Part shown: positions 1-8,824 of the stretch, piece by piece
Layout: each line of letters starts with the position of its first letter
How positions within the stretch are numbered: the stretch's first letter is position 1
Assembly (NCBI RefSeq): GCF_001883705.2
Contig: NZ_MDEQ02000041.1
Location: 1-45,508 of the forward strand
From: Burkholderia catarinensis
GTDB taxonomy: Bacteria; Pseudomonadota; Gammaproteobacteria; Burkholderiales; Burkholderiaceae
Direction: 5' to 3'
Length of the DNA stretch: 45,508 nucleotides
Program-made: the position numbers and the translations under genes
Notes under the pieces: generated by a model
Told to the model about the DNA's origin: nothing
The model's database searches: none
Seen by the model: the letters and a program-made list of their open reading frames with translations, nothing else

Positions 1-413
1 GGGCGGTATACCGCTCCGTTGGGTGGTGAGTGGTGTCAGATCCATTGCTCGAACCACTCCGCCCGCCTGACTGGCGCGGACACTTAGGCGCGGTCCACTT
101 CGGGAGCCATGGCACCGGGAAGTCATGTGTTATCCGAGCGCCTTTCTTTTGGTTACTTTTCTTTGGCAAGACAAAGAAAAGTGACCGCTGCCCCGCGCAG
201 GGGCGACGCTAATAGACCGACACGATCGCAGGTGCTTCACGCCAAACGCTGCTGATCGACCGCCAAAACCGGCACCGCCCCTACCGGGAGGGGCAAAATA
301 GCGAAAGGAAAAGGGCTTCCGATAGAACCCGTCGCAATTCCGCAAGACGCTTGCGTCACCCTTACCTAAACTTGATCCTGTTGAACCCTCTTACGAAACC
401 GAAAGGAACGACC
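1..413. other. Non-coding leader region upstream of the AST operon
   Basis: No convincing gene is seen in this stretch; the short open frames have no ribosome site and no recognisable product. It contains a 12-bp palindrome at 3-14 (GCGGTATACCGC), a long A/T-rich hairpin at 151-186, and GC hairpins at 190-204 (GCCCC/GGGGC) and 277-294 (GCCCCT/AGGGGC). The last 60 bases form the astC leader, ending in GAAAGGAACGACC just before the ATG at 414. No clear sigma54 or sigma70 promoter could be fixed by eye. Confidence 0.6.
151..204. repeat. Tandem stem-loops, likely dispersed repeat or terminator element
   Basis: The 15-base arm at 151-165 (GGTTACTTTTCTTTG) is complementary at 14 of 15 positions to 172-186 (CAAAGAAAAGTGACC), with a 6-base loop GCAAGA. 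A second stem, GCCCC/GGGGC, follows at 190-204. The arm sequence is far more A/T-rich than its surroundings. From memory, similar TTACTTTTCTTTGGCAAGAC stretches recur in Burkholderia and other proteobacterial genomes outside genes, so I read it as a dispersed intergenic element that may also end transcription from the left. The copy number was not tested. Confidence 0.5.
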
Positions 414-1646
414 ATGACGACCTCGACCGTGAACCGCCAGACATTCGACGAAGTGATGGTGCCGGTATTTTCCCCCGCGCCGTTCGTGCCGGATCGCGCA
501 GAGGGCTCCCGCGTGTGGGACACGGCCGGCCGCGAGTACCTCGATTTCGCCTGCGGCATCGCCGTGACGTCGCTCGGCCACGGCCACCCGGAACTGCTGA
601 AGGTCCTGGACGAACAAGGCCGCAAGCTCTGGCACATCGGCAACGGCTACACGAACGAACCGGTGCTGCGCCTCGCGAAGCGCCTCGAATCGCTGACCTT
701 CGCCGACCGCGCATTCTTCGCGAACTCGGGCGCGGAAGCAAACGAAGCCGCACTGAAGCTCGCACGCCGCGTCGCGTTCGATCGCCACGGCGCCGATAAA
801 GCGGAAATCATCTCGTTCGTGCAGTCGTTCCACGGCCGCACGTTCTTCACGGTCAGCGTCGGCGGCCAGCCGAAGTACTCGGAAGGCTTCGGCCCCGTGC
901 CGGCCGGCATCAAGCACCTGCCGTACAACGACATCGAAGCCGCAAAGGCAGCGATCGGCCCGCAAACCTGCGCCGTGATCGTCGAGCCCGTGCAGGGCGA
1001 AGGCGGCGTGATCCCCGCCGATCCGGCGTTCCTGAAGGCGCTGCGCGAAGCATGCGACGCACACGACGCACTGCTGATTTTTGACGAAGTGCAAACGGGC
1101 GTCGGCCGCACGGGCCAGTTCTACGCGTACATGGACACGGGCGTCACGCCGGACATCCTGACGACCGCCAAGGCGCTCGGCAACGGCTTCCCGATCGGCG
1201 CGATGCTGACGACGAACGAACTGGCCGCGCACTTCAAGGTCGGCGTGCACGGCACGACGTACGGCGGCAACCCGCTCGCATCGGCGATCGCCGACAAGGT
1301 CGTCGAACTGATCGGCGACCCGGCACTGCTCGAAGGCGTGCGCGAACGCAGCGTGCGCCTGAAGGGCGCGCTCGAACGCATCAACGCACGCTTCGGCATC
1401 TTCAAGGACGTGCGCGGCAAGGGCCTGCTCGTCGGCGCCGAACTCACCGCAGCGTTCGACGGCCGCGCGAAGGACTTCGTCAACGCAGCCGCCGAGAACG
1501 GCCTGATCATGCTGATCGCCGGCCCGAACGTGCTGCGCTTCGTCCCGTCGCTGGTGATCCCGTTCGACCTGCTCGACGAAGGCATGAAGCGCTTCGAGAA
1601 AGCGGTCGAACAAGTGCTCGCCGCGCAGGAAGCCACCGCGCGCTGA
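414..1646 (+). CDS. astC: Succinylornithine transaminase AstC (acetylornithine aminotransferase family)
   Basis: This 410-residue class III PLP-dependent aminotransferase should catalyse step 3 of the AST pathway: succinylornithine plus 2-oxoglutarate gives succinylglutamate semialdehyde plus glutamate, in the cytoplasm. Visible family marks are the cofactor phosphate loop FANSGAEANEAALKLARR, the aspartate in LIFDEVQTGVGRTG, and the PLP-binding lysine K253 in TTAKALGNGFPIGA. Length matches AstC/ArgD (about 400-410). The frame stays open upstream to 351, but GAAAGGAACG before the ATG at 414 and the family N-terminus fix this start. It leads the AST operon, 30 bases before aruF. ArgD activity in arginine synthesis is a possible second role and cannot be excluded; the operon context makes the catabolic role primary. 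Confidence 0.95.
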   Translation: MTTSTVNRQTFDEVMVPVFSPAPFVPDRAEGSRVWDTAGREYLDFACGIAVTSLGHGHPELLKVLDEQGRKLWHIGNGYTNEPVLRLAKRLESLTFADRAFFANSGAEANEAALKLARRVAFDRHGADKAEIISFVQSFHGRTFFTVSVGGQPKYSEGFGPVPAGIKHLPYNDIEAAKAAIGPQTCAVIVEPVQGEGGVIPADPAFLKALREACDAHDALLIFDEVQTGVGRTGQFYAYMDTGVTPDILTTAKALGNGFPIGAMLTTNELAAHFKVGVHGTTYGGNPLASAIADKVVELIGDPALLEGVRERSVRLKGALERINARFGIFKDVRGKGLLVGAELTAAFDGRAKDFVNAAAENGLIMLIAGPNVLRFVPSLVIPFDLLDEGMKRFEKAVEQVLAAQEATAR

Positions 1647-1676
1647 TCGGCGCACCCATCGCAGACAGGAACGACG

Positions 1677-2762
1677 ATGCTATTTGTTCGCCCCGGCAAA
1701 CTCACGGATCTCGATGCGCTCGCGCACATGGCGCGCACCGCGCAGCCGGTCCTGCACTCGCTGCCGCACGACCGCGCGGCGCTCGAAGCACGCGTGGCGC
1801 TCTCCGAGGATTCGTTTCGCGCGGACGTCGACTTCGCCGGCGAGGAGTTCTACCTCTTCGTGCTCGAGGATGCGTCGACGGGCAAGCTGCTCGGCACGGC
1901 GAGCATCGTGGCCGCGGCCGGCTACTCGGAACCGTTCTACGCGTTCCGCAACGACGCACTGATCCACGCGTCGCGCGAGCTGCACGTGAACCGCAAGATC
2001 CACGCGCTCACGATGTCGCACGAGCTGACCGGCAAGAGCCGGCTCGCCGGCTTCTACGTCGATCCGTCGCTGCGCGGCGACGCGGCCGCGCACCTGATCT
2101 CGCGTGCGCGAATGATGTATATCGCCGCGAACCGCCGCCGCTTCACGCCCGAAGTGTTCACGCTGCTGCTCGGCGTGAGCGACGGCAACGGCGCATCGCC
2201 GTTCTGGGAAGCGGTGGGCCGCAAGTTCTTCGGCCGCGACTTCACCGACGTGGACATCGCGTCGGGCGGCCGCAGCCGCACGTTCATCGCGGAAGTGATG
2301 CCGGCCTATCCGCTGTACGTGCCGCTGCTGCCGGAAGCCGCGCAGCGCGTGCTCGGCGAGCCGAACGAGACGGCGCTGCTCGCGTACGACATCCATCTCG
2401 AAGAAGGCTTCGAGCCCGACCGCTTCGTCGACATCTTCGACGCGGGCCCGGTGCTGACCGCGCAGGTCGACCGCACCGCATGCGTGAAGCACGGCACGGA
2501 GCGCGTCGTGCGCGAGGCCGCACACCAGCAAGGCGACGTCGCGTACATGGTGTCGACCGGCAGCGGCGAATCGTTCCGCTGCGTGCTGGCCGACCTGCCG
2601 GGCGACCCGGGCGACCCGGGCGACCCGGCCGACGCGCGGGGCGCCGATGCGCCGCTGGCCGGCGACGTGCGCGCGGCGCTCGATGTAAAGGACGGCGATA
2701 TCGTGCGCTGCGTGCCGCTGCATCGCCGCGACGATGAAGATTTGAAGGGAGACGCAGCATGA
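1677..2762 (+). CDS. aruF: Arginine N-succinyltransferase, alpha subunit
   Basis: This 361-residue protein is one of two related subunits that transfer succinyl from succinyl-CoA to arginine, the committing step of the AST pathway. It opens with the AstA-type start MLFVRPGKLTDLDALAHMA and contains the family stretches HELTGKSRLAGFYVDPSLRG and NGASPFWEAVGRKFF, with FDAGPVLTAQ near the C-terminus. Enterobacteria have a single AstA; Pseudomonas and Burkholderia have the AruF/AruG pair, as here. The ATG at 1677 follows CAGGAACGACG. The stop overlaps the aruG start (ATGA at 2759-2762), so translation is probably coupled. An unusual GDP-repeat insertion lies near residues 309-318. Confidence 0.95.
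   Translation: MLFVRPGKLTDLDALAHMARTAQPVLHSLPHDRAALEARVALSEDSFRADVDFAGEEFYLFVLEDASTGKLLGTASIVAAAGYSEPFYAFRNDALIHASRELHVNRKIHALTMSHELTGKSRLAGFYVDPSLRGDAAAHLISRARMMYIAANRRRFTPEVFTLLLGVSDGNGASPFWEAVGRKFFGRDFTDVDIASGGRSRTFIAEVMPAYPLYVPLLPEAAQRVLGEPNETALLAYDIHLEEGFEPDRFVDIFDAGPVLTAQVDRTACVKHGTERVVREAAHQQGDVAYMVSTGSGESFRCVLADLPGDPGDPGDPADARGADAPLAGDVRAALDVKDGDIVRCVPLHRRDDEDLKGDAA
2601..2627 (+). repeat. In-frame 9-bp tandem repeat in aruF
   Basis: Three perfect head-to-tail copies of GGCGACCCG (2601-2609, 2610-2618, 2619-2627) encode Gly-Asp-Pro three times in the C-terminal part of AruF. The repeat keeps frame whatever the copy number, so it is a candidate polymorphic tract between strains. It sits in a loop-like segment rich in Gly, Asp, Pro and Ala, so length changes are probably tolerated. 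Confidence 0.85.
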
Positions 2763-3790
2763 TCGTCGTTCGGGTCGTACAAACGGGCGACGTCGACGCG
2801 CTCGTATCGCTCGCGAAGGAAACCGGGCCGGGCCTGACCACGTTCAAGCCGGACCGCGACGCGCTCGCCGCGCGCATCGAACGTACGCGCCGCACGCTCG
2901 AAGGGCAGGCGGCGGCCGGCGAGGCCGGCTACTTCTTCGTGATGGAAGAATCGAAGACGGGCGACATCGCGGGCGTGTGCGGGATCGAGGCGCAGGTCGG
3001 CCTCGAACAGCCGTTCTACAACTATCGCGTGAGCACGGTCGTGCACGCGAGCCAGGAGCTCGGCGTGTGGACGCGGATGTCCGCGCTGAACATCTCGCAC
3101 GACCTGACGGGTTACGCGGAAGTGTGCTCGCTGTTCCTGAGCCCGCGCTATCGCACGGGCGGCGTCGGCGGCCTGCTGTCGCGCTCGCGCTTCATGTTCA
3201 TCGCGCAGTTCCGCGACCGCTTCCCGGAACGCATCTGCGCGGAGCTGCGCGGCCACTTCGACGAAGACGGCACGTCGCCGTTCTGGCGCGCAGTCGGTTC
3301 GCACTTCTACCAGATCGATTTCAACGCGGCCGACTATCTCAGCTCGCACGGCCGCAAGTCGTTCCTCGCGGAACTGATGCCGCGCTACCCGGTGTACGTC
3401 GATCTGCTGCCGCAAGACGCGCAGGACGCGGTCGGCCTCACGCATCGCGATACGCTGCCGGCCCGCAAGATGCTCGAGGCGGAAGGGCTGCGCTACCAGA
3501 ATCACGTCGACATCTTCGACGCGGGCCCCGTGCTCGAATGCCACGTCAACGACCTGCGCACGGTGCGCGAGAGCGTCGTCGTACCGGTCTCGATCGGCGT
3601 GCCCGACGCACGCGACGATGGTTCGAAGTCGCTCGTGTCGAACACGTCGCTCGCCGACTTCCGCGTCGGCGTCGCGCCGGGCGTGGTCGCGAACGGCGCG
3701 TTCGTGCTGTCGGCCGACGATGCCGCCGCGCTCGACGTGCAGGCCGGCGATCCGGTCCGCGTGCTGCCGCTCAAAGTCAAACAGGGATAA
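2759..3790 (+). CDS. aruG: Arginine N-succinyltransferase, beta subunit
   Basis: This 343-residue paralogue of the preceding protein is the second subunit of arginine succinyltransferase. The shared family blocks are easy to align by eye: IVVRVVQTGDVDALVSLA at the start, ISHDLTGYAEVCSLFLSPRYR in the middle, GTSPFWRAVGSHFYQIDF, then AELMPRYPVYVDLLP and FDAGPVLECHVNDLRTVR. The start ATG overlaps the aruF stop by four bases, typical of subunits made in equal amounts. The gene ends 7 bases before astD, so the operon is continuous. I see no truncation or missing block compared with its partner. Confidence 0.95.
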   Translation: MIVVRVVQTGDVDALVSLAKETGPGLTTFKPDRDALAARIERTRRTLEGQAAAGEAGYFFVMEESKTGDIAGVCGIEAQVGLEQPFYNYRVSTVVHASQELGVWTRMSALNISHDLTGYAEVCSLFLSPRYRTGGVGGLLSRSRFMFIAQFRDRFPERICAELRGHFDEDGTSPFWRAVGSHFYQIDFNAADYLSSHGRKSFLAELMPRYPVYVDLLPQDAQDAVGLTHRDTLPARKMLEAEGLRYQNHVDIFDAGPVLECHVNDLRTVRESVVVPVSIGVPDARDDGSKSLVSNTSLADFRVGVAPGVVANGAFVLSADDAAALDVQAGDPVRVLPLKVKQG

Positions 3791-3797
3791 ACGAATC

Positions 3798-5261
3798 ATG
3801 ACGGAACTCTTCATCGACGGCGCCTGGGTCGCAGGCTCGGGCCCCGCCTTCGCTTCGCGCAACCCGGGCACCGACGAGATCGCATGGCAGGGCGAAAGCG
3901 CGTCGGCAGCCGATGTCGATCGTGCGGTCGCGAGCGCGCGCCGCGCATTTGCCGGCTGGTCGGCGCTCGATTTCGAAGCGCGCTGCGCGATCGTCAAGCG
4001 CTTCGCGGCCTTGCTCAACGAACGCAAGGAAGCGATCGCGACCGCGATCGGCCGCGAGACGGGCAAGCCGCTGTGGGAAGCGCGCACCGAAGTCGCGTCG
4101 ATGGCCGCGAAGGTCGGCATCTCGATCCAGGCGTACCAGGAACGCACGGGCGAGAAGCGCCAGGACATGGCGGACGGCGTCGCGGTGCTGCGCCACCGCC
4201 CGCACGGCGTCGTCGCGGTGTTCGGTCCGTACAACTTCCCCGGCCACTTGCCGAACGGCCATATCGTGCCGGCGCTGATCGCCGGCAATGCAGTCGTGTT
4301 CAAGCCGTCGGAGCTCGCGCCGGGCGTCGCGCGCGCGACGGTCGAAGTGTGGCAGGAAGCCGGGTTGCCGGCCGGCGTGCTGAACCTCGTGCAGGGCGAG
4401 AAGGACACGGGCATCGCGCTCGCGAACCACCGGCAGATCGACGGGCTGTTCTTCACGGGCAGCTCGGACACCGGCACGCTGCTGCACCGGCAGTTCGGCG
4501 GCCGTCCGGAAATCGTGCTCGCGCTCGAGATGGGCGGCAACAACCCGCTCGTGATCGGTGAAGTCGAGGACATCGACGCAGCCGTGCATCACACGATCCA
4601 GTCGGCGTTCCTGTCGGCCGGCCAGCGCTGCACATGCGCGCGCCGCATCTTCGTGCCGCAGGGCGCGTTCGGCGACCGCTTCCTCGCGCGCTTCGCCGAC
4701 GTCACGTCGAAGATCACGGCCGACGTGTTCGACGCCGATCCGCAGCCGTTCATGGGCGCGGTGATCTCGGCACGCGCCGCGGCGAAGCTCGTCGACGCGC
4801 AGTCGCGCCTGATCGAACAGGGCGCGAAACCGATCGTCGCGATGACGCAGCGCGATCCGCGCCTCGGCTTCGTGAACGCGGCGATCGTCGACGTGACGGG
4901 CGTGGCCGACCTGCCCGACGAAGAGCATTTCGGGCCGCTCGCGCAGATCGTGCGCTACGCGACGTTCGACGAAGCGATCGAGCGCGCGAACGACACGGCG
5001 TTCGGCCTGTCCGCCGGCCTGCTCGCCGACGACGCGCACGCATGGGAGCACTTCCGCCGCACGATCCGCGCCGGGATCGTCAACTGGAACCGGCCGACCA
5101 ACGGCGCGTCGTCCGCCGCGCCGTTCGGCGGCACCGGCCGCTCGGGCAACCATCGTCCGAGCGCGTACTACGCGGCCGACTATTGCGCGTATCCGATGGC
5201 GTCGGTGGAAAGCACGCAACTGACCTTGCCCGCGAGCCTGTCGCCGGGCCTGCATTTCTGA
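3798..5261 (+). CDS. astD: Succinylglutamate semialdehyde dehydrogenase AstD
   Basis: This 487-residue NAD(P)-dependent aldehyde dehydrogenase oxidises N-succinylglutamate 5-semialdehyde to N-succinylglutamate, step 4 of the AST pathway. Family features are the Rossmann region FGPYNFPGHLPNGHIVPAL, the coenzyme loop FTGSSDTGTLLHR, general-base glutamate E244 in ALEMGGNNPL, catalytic cysteine C278 in SAGQRCTCARR, and the C-terminal FGPLAQIVRY. Length matches AstD (about 490). The frame is open further upstream, through the end of aruG, but MTELFIDGAWVAG at 3798 is the family N-terminus and lies 7 bases after the aruG stop. It is followed 14 bases later by astB. Confidence 0.95.
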   Translation: MTELFIDGAWVAGSGPAFASRNPGTDEIAWQGESASAADVDRAVASARRAFAGWSALDFEARCAIVKRFAALLNERKEAIATAIGRETGKPLWEARTEVASMAAKVGISIQAYQERTGEKRQDMADGVAVLRHRPHGVVAVFGPYNFPGHLPNGHIVPALIAGNAVVFKPSELAPGVARATVEVWQEAGLPAGVLNLVQGEKDTGIALANHRQIDGLFFTGSSDTGTLLHRQFGGRPEIVLALEMGGNNPLVIGEVEDIDAAVHHTIQSAFLSAGQRCTCARRIFVPQGAFGDRFLARFADVTSKITADVFDADPQPFMGAVISARAAAKLVDAQSRLIEQGAKPIVAMTQRDPRLGFVNAAIVDVTGVADLPDEEHFGPLAQIVRYATFDEAIERANDTAFGLSAGLLADDAHAWEHFRRTIRAGIVNWNRPTNGASSAAPFGGTGRSGNHRPSAYYAADYCAYPMASVESTQLTLPASLSPGLHF

Positions 5262-5275
5262 TCGAGGGAACGACG

Positions 5276-6616
5276 ATGAACGCACAAGAAGCCAATTTCG
5301 ACGGGCTCGTCGGCCCGACCCACAACTACGCCGGGCTGTCGTTCGGCAACGTGGCGTCGCTCAACAACGAAAAGTCGGCCGCGAACCCGAAGGCCGCCGC
5401 GAAGCAGGGGCTGCGCAAGATGAAGCAGCTCGCGGATCTCGGTTTCGCGCAAGGCGTGCTGCCGCCGCAGGAGCGGCCGTCGCTGCGCCTGCTGCGCGAG
5501 CTCGGTTTCTCGGGCAAGGATGCGGACGTGATCGCGAAGGCCGCGAAGCAGGCGCCCGAACTGCTCGCCGCGGCGAGCTCGGCATCGGCGATGTGGACCG
5601 CGAACGCGGCCACCGTCAGCCCGTCGGCCGATACGAGCGACGGCCGCGTGCACTTCACGCCGGCGAACCTGTGCAGCAAGCTGCATCGCGCGATCGAGCA
5701 CGACGCGACGCGCCGCACGCTGTCGACGCTGTTCGCCGATCCCGCGCATTTCGCGGTGCACGAAGCGCTGACGGGCACGCCGGCGCTCGGCGACGAAGGC
5801 GCGGCGAACCACACGCGCTTTTGCGCCGAATACGGCCAGCCGGGCATCGAGTTCTTCGTGTACGGCCGCGCGGAATATCGCCGCGGCCCGGAACCGAAGC
5901 GCTTCCCGGCACGCCAGACCTTCGAGGCGAGCCGCGCGGTCGCGCATCGCCACGGGCTGGCCGAAGAAGCGACGGTCTATGCGCAGCAGGATCCGGACGT
6001 GATCGACGCGGGCGTGTTCCACAACGACGTGATCTCGGTCGGCAACCGCGACACGCTGTTCACGCACGAGCGCGCGTTCGTCAACAAGCAGGCGATCTAC
6101 GATACGCTGACCGCCGCGCTCGACGCCCGCGGCGCGCGCCTGAACGTGATCGAGGTGCCCGATGCGGCCGTGAGCGTGAACGACGCGGTGACGTCGTATC
6201 TGTTCAACAGCCAGCTGCTGTCGCGCGCGGACGGCTCGCAGGTGCTCGTCGTGCCGCAGGAATGCCGCGAGAACGCGAACGTCGCGGCCTATCTCGACCA
6301 TCTCGCGGCCGGCAACGGCCCGATCCACGACGTGCTCGTGTTCGACCTGCGCGAAAGCATGAAGAACGGCGGCGGCCCCGCGTGCCTGCGCCTGCGCGTC
6401 GTGCTGAACGAAGCGGAGCGCGCGGCCGTCAAGTCGAACGTGTGGATCAACGACACGCTGTTCGCGTCGCTCGACGCATGGATCGACAAGCACTATCGCG
6501 ATCGCCTCGCACCGGAAGACCTCGCCGATCCGGTGCTGCTCGACGAATCGCGCACGGCGCTCGACGAGCTCACGCAGATCCTGCGCGTCGGTTCGCTGTA
6601 TGACTTCCAGCGCTGA
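5276..6616 (+). CDS. astB: N-succinylarginine dihydrolase AstB
   Basis: This 446-residue enzyme of the amidinotransferase-like pentein fold hydrolyses N2-succinylarginine to succinylornithine, CO2 and two NH3, step 2 of the AST pathway. The start MNAQEANFDGLVGPTHNYAG is the hallmark of the family, as is SFGNVASLNN just after it. Catalytic residues are visible at H249 (DAGVFHNDVI) and C370 (NGGGPACLRLR), and an acidic residue in EEATVYAQQDPD corresponds to the family glutamate. GAGGGAACGACG precedes the ATG at 5276, which overrides a longer upstream frame. The last 17 bases overlap the start of astE, so the two are probably translationally coupled. Confidence 0.96.
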   Translation: MNAQEANFDGLVGPTHNYAGLSFGNVASLNNEKSAANPKAAAKQGLRKMKQLADLGFAQGVLPPQERPSLRLLRELGFSGKDADVIAKAAKQAPELLAAASSASAMWTANAATVSPSADTSDGRVHFTPANLCSKLHRAIEHDATRRTLSTLFADPAHFAVHEALTGTPALGDEGAANHTRFCAEYGQPGIEFFVYGRAEYRRGPEPKRFPARQTFEASRAVAHRHGLAEEATVYAQQDPDVIDAGVFHNDVISVGNRDTLFTHERAFVNKQAIYDTLTAALDARGARLNVIEVPDAAVSVNDAVTSYLFNSQLLSRADGSQVLVVPQECRENANVAAYLDHLAAGNGPIHDVLVFDLRESMKNGGGPACLRLRVVLNEAERAAVKSNVWINDTLFASLDAWIDKHYRDRLAPEDLADPVLLDESRTALDELTQILRVGSLYDFQR

Positions 6617-7679
6617 TTCCCGCATGACCGGCGCACTGCTCGACGATTTCCTCGCATTCACGCTCGCGGGCGATGCGCCGGCCGCGAAGGACGGCGCGTG
6701 CGCGGGCGGCGCGGTGCGCTGGCAATGGCTCGGCGACGGGTTGCTCGTGCTCGAACCGGCCGCGACCGTCGACACGGCGCGTGCGAGCGTGCTCGTGTCG
6801 GCCGGCGTGCACGGCGACGAGACGGCGCCGATCGAGCTGCTGTCGATGCTCGTGCGCGATCTCGCGGCGGGCGCGCTGCCGCTCGCGTGCCGGCTGCTCG
6901 TCGTGCTCGGCAACGTGCCGGCGATGCGCGCGGGCGAACGCTATCTCGACGACGACCTGAACCGGCTGTTCAGCGGCCGTCACGTGCAGGTGCCCGCGAG
7001 CCGCGAAGCGCCGCGTGCCGCGCAGCTCGAAGCGGCCGCGGCCGCGTTCTTCGCGGCGGCGCCGGCCGGTGCCGAGCGCTGGCACATCGACATGCACACG
7101 GCGATCCGCGCATCGGTGTTCGAGCAGTTCGCGCTGCTGCCGCACACGGGCACGCCGCCGACGCGCACGATGGTCGAGTGGCTCGGCGATGCGCGCATCG
7201 CGGCCGTGCTGCTGCATACCGCGAAGGGCAACACGTATTCGCATTTCACGGCCGAGCACTGCGGCGCGCTCGCGTGCACGCTGGAACTCGGCAAGGTGCG
7301 GCCGTTCGGCCAGAACGACCTGACGCGCTTCGCGCCGGTCGACCGCGCGGTGCGCCAGCTCGTGTCGGGGGCGAGGGGCGGCCATCCGGCGCGCGATGCC
7401 GATGCCGCGGGCGGCCACCCGTCGCTGCCGCGCGTCTTCACGGTGATCGACCAGATCACGAAGCGGAGCGACGCGCTCGAGCTGTTCGTCGCGGCCGACG
7501 TCGCGAACTTCACTGCGTTCGCGCGCGGCACCGTGCTCGCGCAGGACGGCGACTACCGCTATACGGTGACGCACGACGAGGAACGGATCGTGTTTCCGAA
7601 CCCGGCCGTGAAGCCGGGCCTGCGCGCGGGCCTGCTCGTCATCGACACGACGCGCGAGACGATCGCGGCACTCGTCTGA
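6600..7679 (+). CDS. astE: Succinylglutamate desuccinylase AstE
   Basis: This 359-residue zinc-dependent carboxypeptidase-like enzyme of the AspA/AstE family releases succinate and glutamate from N-succinylglutamate, the last AST step. Zinc ligands are visible as H71 and E74 in AGVHGDETAP and H166 in WHIDMHTAI; DDDLNRLFSG and the downstream CTLELGKVRPFG are further family blocks. The ATG at 6600 overlaps astB; a second ATG at 6624 is possible and would shorten the protein by eight residues. A Gly/Ala/Asp-rich insertion near residues 256-277 (GARGGHPARDADAAGG) looks like a surface loop. It ends the operon; a 263-base gap follows. Confidence 0.93.
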   Translation: MTSSADSRMTGALLDDFLAFTLAGDAPAAKDGACAGGAVRWQWLGDGLLVLEPAATVDTARASVLVSAGVHGDETAPIELLSMLVRDLAAGALPLACRLLVVLGNVPAMRAGERYLDDDLNRLFSGRHVQVPASREAPRAAQLEAAAAAFFAAAPAGAERWHIDMHTAIRASVFEQFALLPHTGTPPTRTMVEWLGDARIAAVLLHTAKGNTYSHFTAEHCGALACTLELGKVRPFGQNDLTRFAPVDRAVRQLVSGARGGHPARDADAAGGHPSLPRVFTVIDQITKRSDALELFVAADVANFTAFARGTVLAQDGDYRYTVTHDEERIVFPNPAVKPGLRAGLLVIDTTRETIAALV

Positions 7680-7811
7680 CTGGTCGGCGCGGCCGCGCCT
7701 TGCGTATTTGCGACATCGTCTTGCCAGTTTCGCGGCCGGCCCGGCCGGCGTCGTGTGCGCACCGCAGCATCGCTCACTGACGGCTGCTTTGCCATGCCGG
7801 GCCGCGCGGAT

Positions 7812-7820
7812 TGGTACAAT
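7812..7820 (+). promoter_or_regulatory. Candidate extended -10 promoter for the binding-protein gene
   Basis: TGG directly followed by TACAAT (7815-7820) forms an extended -10 element. No good -35 box lies at the usual distance, which is acceptable for extended -10 promoters. Start of transcription would be near 7827, leaving a leader of about 115 bases that contains GC-rich inverted segments. The rest of the 7680-7942 gap shows no gene. Confidence 0.4.
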
Positions 7821-7942
7821 CGCGGCCTTGCGGCTGTTGCGCCGCATCACGGCGCGGCAGCGGCATTGTCGTGATCATCCGACCCTGCAATGATGCATGC
7901 GCCCGTAGTTCCGGAACATTCGAGTATCGAGGAGAGCACCTG

Positions 7943-8737
7943 ATGAAGTTGGATTGGCGTAAAGTGGCCGCGCATGCGGTGGTGGCGGCATCGGCCGTGG
8001 CGGCAGGCAGCGCGATGGCCGCGGATCTGAAAGAGATCCGTTTCGGCGTGGAAGCCTCGTACGCGCCGTTCGAATACAAGACGCCCGACGGCAAGCTGAC
8101 CGGCTTCGACATCGACATCGGCAACGCGGTGTGCGCGAAGCTGAAGACGAAGTGCGTGTGGGTCGAGAACGACTTCGACGGCCTGATCCCCGCGCTGCAG
8201 GCGCGCAAGTTCGACGCGATCAACTCGGACATGACGATCACCGACCAGCGCAAGCACGCGATCGCGTTCACCGATCCGATCTACACGATTCCGAACCAGC
8301 TCATCGCGAAGCAGGGCGTCGGCCTGCTGCCGACCCCGCAATCGCTGAAGGGCAAGCGCGTGGGCGTGCTGCAGGGCACGATCCAGGAAGCGTACGCGAA
8401 GAAGAAGTGGGCGCCGGCCGGCGTCGAAGTCGTGCCGTACCAGACGCAGGATCTGGCCTATGCCGACCTGAAGTCGGGCCGTCTCGACGCGACGTTCCAG
8501 GATTCGGAAGCCGGTTCGAAGGGCTTCCTGACGAAGCCGCAAGGCCAGGGCTTCGCGTTCGCGGGCGGCACGGTCAGCGACACCGAGATCCTCGGCTCGG
8601 GCGTCGGCTTCGGCCTGCGCAAGAACGACGCGGCGCTGAAGACCGCGCTCGATCAGGCGCTGAAGGAACTGAAGGCCGACGGCACGATCGACAACCTCGC
8701 GAAGAAGTACTTCAGCGTGCCGGTGACGCTCAAGTAA
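7943..8737 (+). CDS. Periplasmic amino-acid ABC transporter binding protein (basic amino acid type)
   Basis: This 264-residue family 3 solute-binding protein has a signal peptide at residues 1-26, ending SAMA before ADLKEIRFGV. The lobe signature FGVEASYAPFEYKTPDGK and the GFDIDIGNAVC segment are typical of the HisJ/ArgT/ArtJ group that binds arginine, lysine, ornithine or histidine in the periplasm. The ATG at 7943 follows GAGGAGAGCACCTG; the frame extends upstream without a supporting start. It lies just after the AST operon, so arginine or ornithine delivery for catabolism is a reasonable inference. No permease or ATPase gene is adjacent, so it must work with a transporter encoded elsewhere. 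The exact ligand cannot be read. Confidence 0.88.
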   Translation: MKLDWRKVAAHAVVAASAVAAGSAMAADLKEIRFGVEASYAPFEYKTPDGKLTGFDIDIGNAVCAKLKTKCVWVENDFDGLIPALQARKFDAINSDMTITDQRKHAIAFTDPIYTIPNQLIAKQGVGLLPTPQSLKGKRVGVLQGTIQEAYAKKKWAPAGVEVVPYQTQDLAYADLKSGRLDATFQDSEAGSKGFLTKPQGQGFAFAGGTVSDTEILGSGVGFGLRKNDAALKTALDQALKELKADGTIDNLAKKYFSVPVTLK

Positions 8738-8762
8738 GCGTTTCGTTCGATCGCACGATGCA

Positions 8763-8797
8763 AGCAAACCGGCCGCTGATGCGGCCGGTTTGCTTTT
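8763..8797. terminator. Strong bidirectional intrinsic terminator
   Basis: A perfect 14-bp stem (AGCAAACCGGCCGC at 8763-8776, complement at 8781-8794) with a TGAT loop ends in TTTT on the plus strand. It sits 25 bases after the binding-protein stop and 28 bases beyond the stop of the convergent minus-strand HDOD gene, so it can end both transcripts, with the better U-tract on the plus strand. Confidence 0.93.
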
Positions 8798-8824
8798 GGA
8801 GGCGGGAAACGGCGGCGCCGGCCG

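Noticed and set aside
30..212. Short plus-strand frame of 60 codons at the window start
   Set aside because: It runs through the hairpin element, has no ribosome site, and its sequence is only the translated repeat.
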